Assembly: GCF_022437945.1 (NCBI RefSeq)
Contig: NZ_CP092535.1
Span: 3,472,001 to 3,536,000 of the forward strand
Source: Nocardioides sp. TF02-7
GTDB lineage: Bacteria; Actinomycetota; Actinomycetes; Propionibacteriales; Nocardioidaceae
DNA length: 64,000 bases
Direction of reading: 5' to 3'
The notes under the pieces are model-generated. The model was given only the letters and a program-made list of their open reading frames with translations, made no database searches and had not been told where the DNA came from. Of the stretch, positions 9,189 through 18,274 are shown one piece after another. Position 1 is the stretch's first letter, and each line of letters begins with the position of its first letter. The translations under genes were made by a program, and so were the position numbers.

Positions 9189-9829
9189 TCCGGGTCCTGC
9201 TCGCCGACGACCAGACCCTGGTGCGCGGCGCGCTCGCGCTGCTGGTCGACTCCGCTGACGACATGGAGGTCGTCGGGGAGGCCGGCACCGGCGACGAGGC
9301 GGTGACGATGACCCTGGACCTGCGCCCCGATGTCGTGTTGATGGACATCAGGATGCCGAGCACCGACGGCATCGAGGCGACCCGTCAGATCTACGCCGAC
9401 GATCGATCGAGCGGCAGCAAGGTGCTGATCCTGACCACGTTCGAGACAGACACCAACGTGCTGCGCGGGCTTCGCGCGGGGGCGTGCGGCTTCCTGCCGA
9501 AGGACACCCGTGCGGACGCGCTGCTGGACGGCATCCGCACCGTCGCGGCGGGCGAGGCGCTGCTGTCGCCCGGCGCGACCAGGGCGGTCATCACCCGTGC
9601 GCTGAGTCGCCCGGACGCGCCGGCGCCCGACCGGCTGGCCAGCCTGACCGCGCGGGAACGCGAGGTGCTCCGGCTGGTCGCCGTAGGCCGGAGCAACCAG
9701 GAGATCGCGGACGAGCTGGTCGTCAGCCCGCTGACCGCCAAGACCCACGTGGGCCGCATCCTCGCGAAGGTGGGCGCTCGTGACCGGGTCCATCTCGTGA
9801 TCGCCGCGTACGAAGCCGGGTTGCCGTAG
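9185..9829 (+). CDS. NarL/LuxR-family response regulator
   Basis: 214 residues. Receiver domain with phospho-acceptor Asp54 in VLMDIRMP and Lys106 in FLPKDT; C-terminal LuxR-type HTH (LTAREREVLRLVAVGRSNQEIADEL). It is the partner of the overlapping upstream kinase. The closest candidate target is the MMPL transporter at the head of the cluster. No operator was recognised. Confidence 0.93.
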   Translation: MIRVLLADDQTLVRGALALLVDSADDMEVVGEAGTGDEAVTMTLDLRPDVVLMDIRMPSTDGIEATRQIYADDRSSGSKVLILTTFETDTNVLRGLRAGACGFLPKDTRADALLDGIRTVAAGEALLSPGATRAVITRALSRPDAPAPDRLASLTAREREVLRLVAVGRSNQEIADELVVSPLTAKTHVGRILAKVGARDRVHLVIAAYEAGLP

Positions 9830-9910
9830 GCGTCGTGCCGGACCTCGACATCGACCACCGCGGGCCCGCGCGCTGGTGGTCGGCTCGCCCGGCACGAGGC
9901 GCCGTGACGT

Positions 9911-10946
9911 TCAGCGCGGCGCCAGCTGCGGAGGCAGCCCGAACCACCCGAAAACGCTGCCGCCGAAGGTGGTGATCTCGGCGACCAGGCCGTCCGCGAT
10001 GCCGAGGACGTCCAGGGCGAAGGCCTCGTAGGTCGGCGACCCCGGACGGCGCAGGTACATCGCTACCGCAGGTCGGCCGTTCGCCGTCGTGGTGAGGCAC
10101 CTCCAGTCGGCGTACTCACCGCTGCCGAAGCCTCCGTCGACCCAGGCCCGGACGGTCGCGTCACGGCCGACCCAGACGCCCGGCTCGGGCGGCATCGCGA
10201 ACCGCAGGTCGGCGCGCAGCAGCGCCGTGAGCGTCTCGATGTCCAGCGCCTCGTGCGCCCGCACGTACGCCGCGACCAGCTTCTGCTCGTCGGCGGTCAG
10301 CTCGTGCCGCGCCTGTGCGCTCCAGTCGAGCCTGCCGTCGGGCAGGTGCTCGCGCATCGTCACCCGGGCGCGCTGGAGAGCGCTGGTGACCGATGCGAGC
10401 GTGAGGCCGAGGGTGTCGGCGGTCTGCCGGGCCGGCCACCCGAGCACGTCCCGGAGGATCAGGACGGCGCGCTGCCGCGCCGGCAGGTGCTGCACGGCCA
10501 CGATGAAGGCGAGCTCGACGGTCTCCTTGGCTGCCGCCCGCTCGTGCGGGTCGTCCGGCTGGCTGTCGGGCCACGGCTGGAGGTAGCGCACCTCGGTCCC
10601 GGTGCCGCCGTCGCCGTGGAGATCGGTGGGGACCGGCGTCCGGTCCCTGCGCTTCTCGAGGAAGTCGAGGCAGGCGTTGGTCGCGATCCGGTAGAGCCAG
10701 GTGCGCAGCGACGCCCGCCCGTGGAACGTCTCCCGCTTAGCCCAGGCACGGAGGAACGTGTCCTGGGTCAGGTCCCTGGGCGTCCTCGTACGACGCGAGC
10801 ATCCGGTAGCAGTGCACCAGCAGCTCCCGGCGGTAGCGCTCGGTCAGCAACGCGAAGCCGCCGGCGTCACCGGTGCTCGCCACCCGCATGAACGCCGCCT
10901 CGTCGGCGCCCACGAGGCTCGTCGGTCGGGGTTCGGTCGTCTCCAC
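9911..10946 (-). CDS. ECF sigma factor with SnoaL-like C-terminus
   Basis: Start chosen at GTG with GGAGG just upstream. After correcting one surplus G near 10776, the protein reads through sigma region 2 (LLTERYRRELLVHCYRML, then DTFLRAWAKRETF and RIATNACLDF), a linker with the typical YLQPWPDS, region 4 (LPARQRAVLILRDVLGWPARQTADTLGL) and a SnoaL/NTF2-like domain ending in FGWFGLPPQL; about 344 residues. This matches the SigG/TIGR02960-type ECF sigma factors, whose extra domain replaces a dedicated anti-sigma factor. No cognate anti-sigma gene is adjacent. Confidence 0.87.
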
Positions 10947-11048
10947 GGTGCCTCCAAGGTCGCAGGTCTGTCTCTCGGTGTCGACGCCCGAGCGCACCGG
11001 AACTGATCGGCGTGGACCTGATCGTGCTGCACCTGGCCGTGCCGGCGG

Positions 11049-12115
11049 TCAGCCCGGACCTGCAGGCGAGCAGCACGCAGGTGCTGTGGAGTCGGCCCCC
11101 ACATCTCGAAGACGATCCGGGCCGTGGTCCGGCCCGCGAGGACCTCGTCGATCGCGGCGTTGACGTCGTCGAGCTTGCGGGGCTCGGCGATGACGCGAGT
11201 CCTTCCGCGGGCGTGCAGGTCGAAGACCTCGAGGAGGTCCTGCCGGGTGCCGACGATGGAGCCGATGACCGAGATGCCCTTGAGCACCGTCGGGAAGATC
11301 GGAAGCGCCATCGGGCCGTCGGACTCGGGCGGGAGGCCGACGCAGACGAGGCGGCCACCGCGGCGCAGGGCGGCGAAGGCCTGCTCGAAGACCTCGGGAA
11401 TGACAGCGAGGACGATGGCGACGTCGGCGCCGCCGAGAGACTCGATGGCGGCGACCGGGTCCTGGGTGGCGGCGTTGACGAGGTGGTCGGCGCCGAGCTC
11501 GGCGGCCATCGCGAGCTTGTCGTCGTCGACGTCCACGGCGATCACCGTCCCGCCGACGATGCGGGCGTACTGCACGGCCAGGTGGCCGAGACCGCCGATG
11601 CCGAACACGGCGACCCGCTCGGTCGGCCTGACGTGGGCGACCTTGACGGCCTTGTAGGTGGTGACACCGGCGCAGGTCAGCGGGGCGGCGTCGAAGCTGC
11701 TGACCCCGTCGGGTACGGGCACTGCGTACGTCGCGTCGGCGACGGTGTGGTCGGCGAAGCAGCCGTCGATGGAGTAGCCGGTGTTCTGCTGCTCCTCGCA
11801 CAAGGTCTCCCACCCGGCGACGCAGTGGTCGCAGTGCCCGCACGCGTGGCCGAGCCAGGGCAGCGCCACCCGGTCGCCGACCGCGCGAGCGGTCACGCCG
11901 TCGCCGACGGCTTCCACCACGCCGACCCCCTCGTGGCCGGGCACGAACGGAGGCGTCGGCTTCACCGGCCAGTCGCCGCGGGCGGCGTGGATGTCGGTGT
12001 GGCACAGCCCGCTGGCCTCCAGCCGCACGAGCACCTGGCCCGGGCCGGGCTCGGGGACGTCGCGCTCCTCGATCCGAAGCTGTGCCCCGAAACTGTCGAC
12101 GACTGCTGCCTTCAT
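11049..12115 (-). CDS. Zinc-dependent alcohol dehydrogenase
   Basis: MDR-family ADH. Catalytic zinc residues in SGLCHTDIHAARGDW and GHEGVG; structural zinc cysteines in CGHCDHCVAGWETLC; NAD-binding loop GIGGLGHLAVQ. GGAGGAA lies upstream of the ATG. The true end is uncertain: after ARIVFEMW a G5 run at about 11093 sits near the expected C-terminus. The uncorrected frame runs on into the sigma gene, and one correction gives the stop at 11049 used here. It interconverts alcohols and aldehydes with NAD(H). A DosR-like box lies 100 bp upstream, shared with the divergent acyltransferase gene, suggesting low-oxygen induction. Confidence 0.82.
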
Positions 12116-12214
12116 GATGCTTCCTCCTGGATCCGCTCGGGCGCCGGTCACTCCGGCACCTCCACCTTCCAGCCGGAGGCTCCGCGCCGCCACGGGCGTG
12201 CGACCCCCGTCCGT

Positions 12215-12228
12215 GGGACCTTGTTCCT
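12215..12228. promoter_or_regulatory. DosR-like box (ADH / GNAT-ACS)
   Basis: GGGACC-TT-GTTCCT matches 10 of 12 informative positions of GGGACC-NN-GGTCCC. It lies 45 bp upstream of the GNAT-acyl-CoA synthetase gene and 100 bp upstream of the divergent ADH gene. Confidence 0.55.
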
Positions 12229-12271
12229 CCCGCTCCTTGAAGACCGCCGGCAGCCCCACGATCCTGGGTGG

Positions 12272-14978
12272 ATGTCGACGCCGAGCGAGCCTCCCGACTC
12301 CCAGCCGACCGACGTCGGAGCCACGTCGGGCGCCGACGTCCTCCTCAGCGACGGCCGCATCGCTGTCGTCCGCGGCCTCGGGCCGGAGGACGGCGAGGCC
12401 CTCCACGACCTCCACGACCGGGTCTCCGACGAGGCGCTGTGGCTGCGGTTCTTCTCGGTCGCCCGCGCTGCGGCCCACCGCTACGTCGACCACGTGCTGA
12501 CGTCGCCCGACACCATCGCGCTGGTCGCCGAGGTCGACGGACGCGTGGTCGCGCTCGGCACCGCCGAGCCGGTCGGTCCCGACGTGTGCGAGGTCGCGTT
12601 CCTCGTCGCCGACGAGATGCGGGGGCAGGGCATGGGCACCCTGCTCCTCGAGCACCTCGCCGCCGCGGCCCGCGACCAGGGACTGCGATGGATGGACGCC
12701 CGGGTCCTCTCGTCCAACCACCGGATGATGCGGGTGTTCGGCGACGCCGGCTTCGACGTCGAGGTCCGCCACGAGGGCGGCGAGCAGGTCCTGCGGATGG
12801 GCACGGCGGTGACCGCCGACGTCCAGGCCGCCGCGGACCGGCGCGAGTTCGCCGCCGAGCGGCTCTCGCTCGGGCCGCTGCTCGCGCCGAGGACCGCGGC
12901 GGTCTACGGAGTCCGCCGCGACGGGTCCGGCATCGGTGCGGCCGTCGTCTCCGCGGTGCGCTCGGGTGGGTTCCGTGGCGGGCTCGCGATCGTCCACCCG
13001 AACGCCGAGCGCGTGCTCGAGGTGCCGGCGTACCCCGCCGCCACGCAGGTGCCGCACCCGGTGGACCTGGCGATCATCGCGGTGCCTGCCGAGCGGGCCG
13101 CCGACGCCCTCGAGGACGCCGCGGCCGCCGGTGTCCGGGCCGCGGTCGTGATCTCGTCCGGCTTCCGTGAGATGGGCCGGCACGGCGCGGCGCTCGAGCA
13201 CGACCTCGTCGTCGCCGCACGGCGGCACGGCATCCGCCTCGTCGGGCCCAACGGCCTGGGCCTGATCAGCAACGACCCGGACGTGCGGCTCCACGCCACC
13301 TTCGGCGGCACGGTCCCGCCGCCCGGAGGGCTCGCCGTCGCCAGCCAGTCCGGCGGCGTCGGCATCGCCCTGATGGACCTGGTCGCCCGCGCGGGGGTCG
13401 GGGTGCGCTACTTCGTCTCCCTCGGCAACAAGGCCGACGTCTCGGGCAACGACCTGCTCGCAGCCTGGTACGACGACGCCGCCGTCACCTGTGGCGCGCT
13501 CTACCTCGAGTCGTTCGGCAACGCCCGCAAGTTCGCTCGCTTCGCCCGCCTGTTCAGCGAGCGCAAGCCGCTGGTGGCGCTGGTCGGCGGTCGGTCGACG
13601 GGCGGTCAGCGCGCCGGTGCGTCCCACACCGCGGCTGCGGCCTCGCCCGCGGCCGGCGTACGTGCCCTGTTCGCCCAGGCAGGTGTGATCGGGTGCGACG
13701 ACGCCGAGCAGCTGGCGGAGACCTGCCTGCTCCTGACCCGCGAGCCGCTGCCCGCGGGCCGGCGGGTCGGCATCGTCAGCAACGCCGGGGGACTCGGCGT
13801 GCTGGCCGCCGACGCCGCCGAGGACGAGCGGCTCGACGTCGTGGAGCTCTCGCCCGACCTGCAGGAGCGGCTCGCGGGACTCGTCAACCAGACGACCGGC
13901 ACCGCCAACCCCGTGGATGCCGGGGCCGGTGCGGAGGCGGCGCAGCTGGCCGCCATCTCGAGCGAGGTGCTCGGTTCGGGCGAGGTCGACGCGCTCGTCG
14001 TCGTGCTCGTCGCGACGGGCACCAACGACGTCCCCGCCACGCTCGAGGCGCTCGCGCGGCTGCGCGCCGAACGGCCGCGCCGGCCGGTCGCGGTCGTCGT
14101 GCTCGGCGCGGAGCCGACCGCCGGCTCCGAGGTCACCGTGTTCGGCAGCGCGGCTGCCGCGCTCGGGGCGCTCGGGCGCGCCGTGCGGTACGCCGAGTGG
14201 CGGGCCACCAAGACCGTCGGCGGGCCGCCGCCCACGGACCCGGTCGAGGTGCGGCACGCACGGGCGACCGCGCGCCGGCTCCTCGCCGAGGCGACCCCGG
14301 AGGGATGGGTGCGGCCGGAGACGGCCGCCGAGCTCTTCGGCCGTTACGGCATCGACCTGCTCGGGCGGTTCACGGTCGGAGTCGAGGGCGCCGCCGAGGT
14401 GGCCGCGGCGGTCGGGTTCCCCGTCGCGGTCAAGCTGGCCGAGCCCGACGTCGTGCACAAGACCGAGCTCGGCGCCGTGCGTACCGGCCTGCAAGGCGCG
14501 GAGGAGGTGCGGGCCGCGGTCGCGGCGTTCGAGCAGGTGCGGGGGTGGGCCGAGCCGGGTCCTCGTCCAGCCGATGGCCGCCGGTGTGGAGCTGGCCCTG
14601 GGGGTGGTCCGCGACCCGTCGCTCGGTCCGCTCGTCATGATCGCGGCCGGCGGCGTCGCGACCGACGTGTGGGACGACCGCGCCTTCCTGCTGCCTCCCT
14701 TCGACGAGGGGCAGGCGCTGCGGGTGTTGAGCACGCTGCGGCTGGCGCCGCTCCTCGACGGCTTCCGCGGCTCGGCACCGGTGGCCGTCGCGGAGGTCGC
14801 CGGGCTGGCGAGCCGCCTGGGCCGGCTCGCGGTCGACGTTCCCGAGGTGGCCGAGGTCGACCTCAACCCCGTGCTGGTGAGCCCCGGGTCCTGCGCGGTG
14901 GTCGACACCAAGCTGCGGCTCGCGCCGGCGGGCGACGTGCCGATGGACTCGCCGCGCCAGCTGCGCCGACCTCGGTGA
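12272..14978 (+). CDS. GNAT / NDP-forming acyl-CoA synthetase fusion (Pat-like)
   Basis: About 902 residues after correcting one surplus G at 14547-14551. Domains in order: GNAT acetyltransferase (about 25-190; acetyl-CoA loop in EMRGQGMGTLLL), CoA-binding Rossmann domain (about 200-325), succinyl-CoA-ligase-like domains (about 340-640; ASQSGGVG and AGASHTAAAAS with His452 where ADP-forming synthetases carry the phosphorylated His), and an ATP-grasp domain ending near VDLNPVLV. Pat-type proteins acetylate lysines, typically on AMP-forming acyl-CoA synthetases. Here the GNAT domain is N-terminal, the reverse of Salmonella Pat. Acetyltransferase or synthetase activity is not certain. A DosR-like box lies 45 bp upstream. 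Confidence 0.85.
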
Positions 14979-15014
14979 GGCGCACGGCGCGGCGGGCACG
15001 GCACCCGGGCATGC

Positions 15015-15047
15015 GAACGGCCCCGCCGGGTGCAGGCGGGGCCGTTC
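15015..15047. terminator. Bidirectional hairpin terminator
   Basis: A perfect 13-bp stem (15015-15027 with 15035-15047) with a 7-nt loop between two convergent genes. It can serve both. Confidence 0.8.
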
Positions 15048-15061
15048 GGTTCGGGGGGTCG

Positions 15062-15646
15062 TCAGCGGAGGACGGGGTACTTCCGGACCAGCTTGGTCTT
15101 GGCCCAGGCCTTGCCGAGGCCCCAGGTGTCGCCGGCCAGGGTCAGCGCCAGCACGACCACGATCACGGCGCCCATCAGGTGGTCGTCGACGACCGGGTTG
15201 TTCTCCAGCGGGAGAGCGGCGAGCCACATCATCATGTAGAGCGCGGCGCCGGCGATCGCGGCGGGCCGCATGCCGATCCCGAGGATGAGGGCGAGGCCGA
15301 TGCCGGCGAGGCCGATCATGAAGAGCCAGTCGGCCCAGGTGTCGCCCGCGATGCCGTTGAAGAACTCACGCATCGGGTTGTCCTCGGGGACGCCGAAGGT
15401 CAGGAAGCCGAAGGTGGGGCTGCCGCCGTTGACCCAGGCGTCGGGGCCGAAGTAGTCGACCGCGCCGGTCTCGGCGCTCTTGCCGGTGGCGTAGCCGAGG
15501 GCGAGCAGCTTGTCGAGGAAGGCCCACAGGAAGGTCACGCCGAAGCCGATCCGCAGGACGGCCAGCGCACGCCGGGCGGCGCTGTGGGTGACGATGTCGT
15601 TCTCGACCATGACGTCGAGGTGGCGGGGGGTCTGGACCGTGGTCAT
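15062..15646 (-). CDS. DoxX-family membrane protein
   Basis: 194 residues with four hydrophobic segments (ALAVLRIGFGVTFLWAFLDK, DWLFMIGLAGIGLALILGIG, AAIAGAALYMMMWLAALP, LMGAVIVVVLALTLAG) and an insert after the first helix carrying an FGPDAWVNGG-type segment. The second of two possible Met starts was chosen because GGAG lies at normal spacing upstream. DoxX-like proteins are linked to thiosulfate/quinone and redox homeostasis in membranes; a specific reaction cannot be assigned. A candidate DosR-like box lies about 106 bp upstream, so it may belong to the same regulon as its neighbours. Confidence 0.82.
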   Translation of the reverse strand: MTTVQTPRHLDVMVENDIVTHSAARRALAVLRIGFGVTFLWAFLDKLLALGYATGKSAETGAVDYFGPDAWVNGGSPTFGFLTFGVPEDNPMREFFNGIAGDTWADWLFMIGLAGIGLALILGIGMRPAAIAGAALYMMMWLAALPLENNPVVDDHLMGAVIVVVLALTLAGDTWGLGKAWAKTKLVRKYPVLR

Positions 15647-15751
15647 CGTTCTCATCTCCGATCGTGGGGCCCTCGGCCCCTGTTCTCTGTTGATGCCTCA
15701 AGCCTCGCTGGCGGCGGGCCGCGTCGGCAGGGTCGCTGGGACCGGCTGCGC

Positions 15752-15765
15752 GGGTCCTAGGTCCC
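15752..15765. promoter_or_regulatory. DosR-like box (DoxX)
   Basis: On the plus strand GGGTCC-TA-GGTCCC, 11 of 12 informative positions. It overlaps the stop codon of the flavodoxin gene and lies about 106 bp upstream of the DoxX gene. Confidence 0.5.
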
Positions 15766-16329
15766 GAGATCCGCCGGGCCTTCTGCCGGCGCCGCCGCGC
15801 GGGCGGCCGCGCCGACGGCCCGGCCCCACCGGGACGCGCGCGGCAGCTCGCCGTCGACGACCGGGCCCTGCACGTCCTCGACCAGGAAGCCCTCGGGGGG
15901 TACGACGGCACGGGCGCCGTGGGCGCGGAGGAGCCGGGCGGTCTTGCGCGCGGCGGCGGGCAGCCGTCGTGCCTTCGCGGCCCGGGTGTCGAACACCGCC
16001 ACGGGTGGCAGCGGGTCGGCAGACCGGGGGAGCGCGGCGATCCACTCGCGCAGGCCCACCTCGGCGCGGCCGGGGTCGGCGCCCTGGCGCACGGCGTCCT
16101 GCCGGGTGCTGGCGCGGGTCATCGAGAAGGCGTGCGTCGGTCCGCCGAGCACGAGCAGGTCGAGCTCGGCCAGCGGCACCGGGAGCGCCGTGGCGGACGT
16201 CGTCGCGACGTCCGCCACGACGACGTCGTACCCCTCGTCGCGGAGGCCGTCGGCCACCGCGGCGGCGACGGCGGCGGTGCTGCCGAACATCGACTCGTGG
16301 ACCACCAGGGCCCGTGGCTGCCTGGTCAT
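15757..16329 (-). CDS. Flavodoxin-domain protein
   Basis: 190 residues starting MTRQPRALVVHESMFGSTAAVA. The ESMFGSTAA loop is the FMN phosphate-binding site of flavodoxins and GGPTHAFSM is the second flavin loop. Probably a cytoplasmic FMN electron carrier or reductase subunit. The ATG overlaps the stop of the universal stress protein upstream (TGATG), so both belong to one transcript led by the box at 17266. The partner redox enzyme is unknown. Confidence 0.85.
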   Translation of the reverse strand: MTRQPRALVVHESMFGSTAAVAAAVADGLRDEGYDVVVADVATTSATALPVPLAELDLLVLGGPTHAFSMTRASTRQDAVRQGADPGRAEVGLREWIAALPRSADPLPPVAVFDTRAAKARRLPAAARKTARLLRAHGARAVVPPEGFLVEDVQGPVVDGELPRASRWGRAVGAAARAAAPAEGPADLGT

Positions 16330-17208
16330 CACGGCTCCTGGGGGACGACCGCGACGCAGGTCCGTGCGCGCTCGAGGACGGAGGTGGCGACCGTCGGGGT
16401 GGCCAGCCGGCCCAGCGACTCGGCGGGGTGGCGCCCGACCACGATCAGGCTCCACCGGTCGGAGTCGGCGGCCAGGCAGGTCTCGGCGAAGCCGCGGGCG
16501 ACCTGGAGGTCGACCCGGACCTCGGGGTAGCGCTCGCGGAACCCCGCGACCGACTCCGAGAGCAGGGCCCGCGCCTCGGGCTGACCGTCGCGCAGGAGCG
16601 ACGGGCCGTCGACGGCCGCCGCGAGGTCCCACACGCAGTGCAGGACGGTCAGCGGCTGGTCGTGCAGCGACGCCTGCCGGAACGCGAACTCGATGACCGG
16701 CAGCGACTGCAAGGTCCCGTCGGCACCCACGAGCACGCCGTGGTCGGTCGCCCGGCGGTGTCCCGGGCGGACCACGACGACCGGGCAGGACGCGTGCTTG
16801 CCGACCGATGCGCTCACCGAGCCGAGCAACCGGCTCAGCACCGCGCCCCGGCCGCGGGACCCGAGCACCAGCAGGTGCGCGTGGGCGGCGAGATCGGTGA
16901 GGACCCCGCGTGGCTCGCCCCGCATCGGGAGGGGCTCGACGTCCAGCCCGGGCCGGTGCCGACGGGGCCAGGGCCGCACCCTCGTCGGCCAGTGCGGTCG
17001 CCGCCGCGAGGAGGTCCTCGGGCGGGATGACGGGGACGGCTCCGATGCCGGCGCCCGCCATCACGGGCGTCGGGTCGAACGCCGCCGAGACGACGGCCAG
17101 CGGCCGCCGCTCCAGGTAGGCCTGCTCGGCCGCCCACTGGACGGCCCGGTCCGAGTGGGGCGAGCCGTCGGTCGCCACCACGATGGTTCCACGCGTGATC
17201 TCGTTCAT
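16329..17208 (-). CDS. Tandem universal stress protein, one frameshift
   Basis: Two UspA domains in about 293 residues. Domain 1 opens GTIVVATDGSPHSDRAVQW and ends with the ATP-binding pattern G-2x-G-9x-GS in GSRGRGAVLSRLLGSVS. Domain 2 starts GVLVGADGTLQSLPV and ends in CVAVVPQEP. The frame breaks near 16955 within a GC-rich linker and is restored by one base. GAGAGG lies upstream of the ATG. Tandem-domain Usps of this type are core members of the mycobacterial DosR regulon. A DosR-like box lies 58 bp upstream and a flavodoxin gene overlaps downstream. Confidence 0.88.
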
Positions 17209-17265
17209 GGTCCGAACCTCTCTCGGTGGTGCTGGTTGCGGTACGGCCGGAGATCCTCCGTCCGT

Positions 17266-17279
17266 GGGACCTTGGGCCC
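17266..17279. promoter_or_regulatory. DosR-like box (first Usp)
   Basis: GGGACC-TT-GGGCCC, 11 of 12 informative positions, 58 bp upstream of the Usp start at 17208. The second Usp gene has its box at exactly the same distance. Confidence 0.65.
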
Positions 17280-17303
17280 GTCGGGGCGTCCGGGAGCCCG
17301 CTG

Positions 17304-18203
17304 CTACGACCAGGTGCAGCCCTGCGGGACGACGACGACGTCGCACCGGCTGCGCTCGGCGACGGTGCCGGGAAGCGGAAGCGCGAGCAGGTCCTTGCGA
17401 CGCGACGGCGGCCGCCCGGTCACCACCAGGTCCCACCCGCGGCGCTCGGGACCGAGCACGGCGCCGAGCAGCCCGGTCCGGGTCTCGAGCGTCGCCGTGA
17501 CGTCGGGGTACTTCTCGCCGAGGTCGGTCACGGTCGCGGCCAGCATGGTGGTCAGCTCGTCGAGGTAGGACTCGTTGACGACCGTTCCGCACAGCTCGGG
17601 GAGCCGGGAGACGCCGGCGAGGACGTCCCGCGACGTGTGCACGACCGTGACCGGCAGGCCCCGCAGCGAGGCCTGGGCGAACGCGAGCTCGAGGACGGGC
17701 AGCGAGCCCGGTGTCCCGTCGGCCCCGGCGACGACCCCGTCCCCGGCCCCGCCCGGCGACGGGCGGCAGATGAGGACCGGGCAGGTGGCCAGCCGGCTCA
17801 CGGCCGCGGTCACCGACCCGAGGGGGGTGCCTCGGAACATGCTGCGGCCGTGGCTGCCGACCACCAGCAGGTGCGCCCGGGCGGACAGGTCGGCCAGGAC
17901 CTGTCGCGGGTCGCCGAGCTGGGGCCGCGCGTCGACGGTGATCCCGGGCGCGACGGCGAGGGCGCGTCGGGCTGCGTCGTCGGTGAGCGCGGCGACCTCG
18001 CGCAGCGCCTCGGTGGTCGTGCAGCGCGAGGTGCCGGCGTCGCCACCCGTCCGCTGCAGCGACGCGAACCGGGCCGCCGCGACGACCGCGAGCGGACGCC
18101 GTTCGCACGCGGCCTGGACGGCGGCCCGTTCCACGGCGAGGTCGCCGTGCTCGGAGCCGTCGATGCCGACGACGATGCTGCCGGGGGCGATGGTGCTGGT
18201 CAT
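17304..18203 (-). CDS. Tandem universal stress protein
   Basis: 299 residues, intact. Domain 1 (about 1-155) begins SIVVGIDGSEHGDLAVERA and carries the ATP-binding motif GSHGRSMFRGTPLGSVT. Domain 2 begins GVVAGADGTPGSLPV and ends CDVVVVPQGCTWS, but its G-2x-G loop is replaced by GRPPSRRKDLLALPLPG, so only the first domain looks able to bind ATP. It is a paralogue of the adjacent Usp. A weak DosR-like box lies 58 bp upstream. Confidence 0.92.
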   Translation of the reverse strand: MTSTIAPGSIVVGIDGSEHGDLAVERAAVQAACERRPLAVVAAARFASLQRTGGDAGTSRCTTTEALREVAALTDDAARRALAVAPGITVDARPQLGDPRQVLADLSARAHLLVVGSHGRSMFRGTPLGSVTAAVSRLATCPVLICRPSPGGAGDGVVAGADGTPGSLPVLELAFAQASLRGLPVTVVHTSRDVLAGVSRLPELCGTVVNESYLDELTTMLAATVTDLGEKYPDVTATLETRTGLLGAVLGPERRGWDLVVTGRPPSRRKDLLALPLPGTVAERSRCDVVVVPQGCTWS

Positions 18204-18260
18204 GCTCCGAGCATCGGCCGCGTCCGCCCCCGCTGGTAGCGGCACAGGACCCGCGCCGGA

Positions 18261-18274
18261 GGGACCTTCGACCT
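18261..18274. promoter_or_regulatory. Weak DosR-like box (second Usp)
   Basis: GGGACC-TT-CGACCT: a perfect left half and a degenerate right half, 9 of 12 positions. It lies 58 bp upstream of the Usp start and overlaps the cydDC stop codon. The conserved position supports it more than the sequence does. Confidence 0.4.

Noticed and set aside
15666..15680. GGGGCC-CTC-GGCCCC before DoxX as its main operator
   Set aside because: Spacer is 3 nt and both halves deviate; the site at 15752-15765 fits the shared motif much better.
10844..15760. Very long open frames on both strands (over 1,300 codons)
   Set aside because: They are antisense or out-of-frame shadows of the ADH and GNAT-ACS genes, caused by the high GC content; composition is Arg/Pro/Gly-rich without domains.
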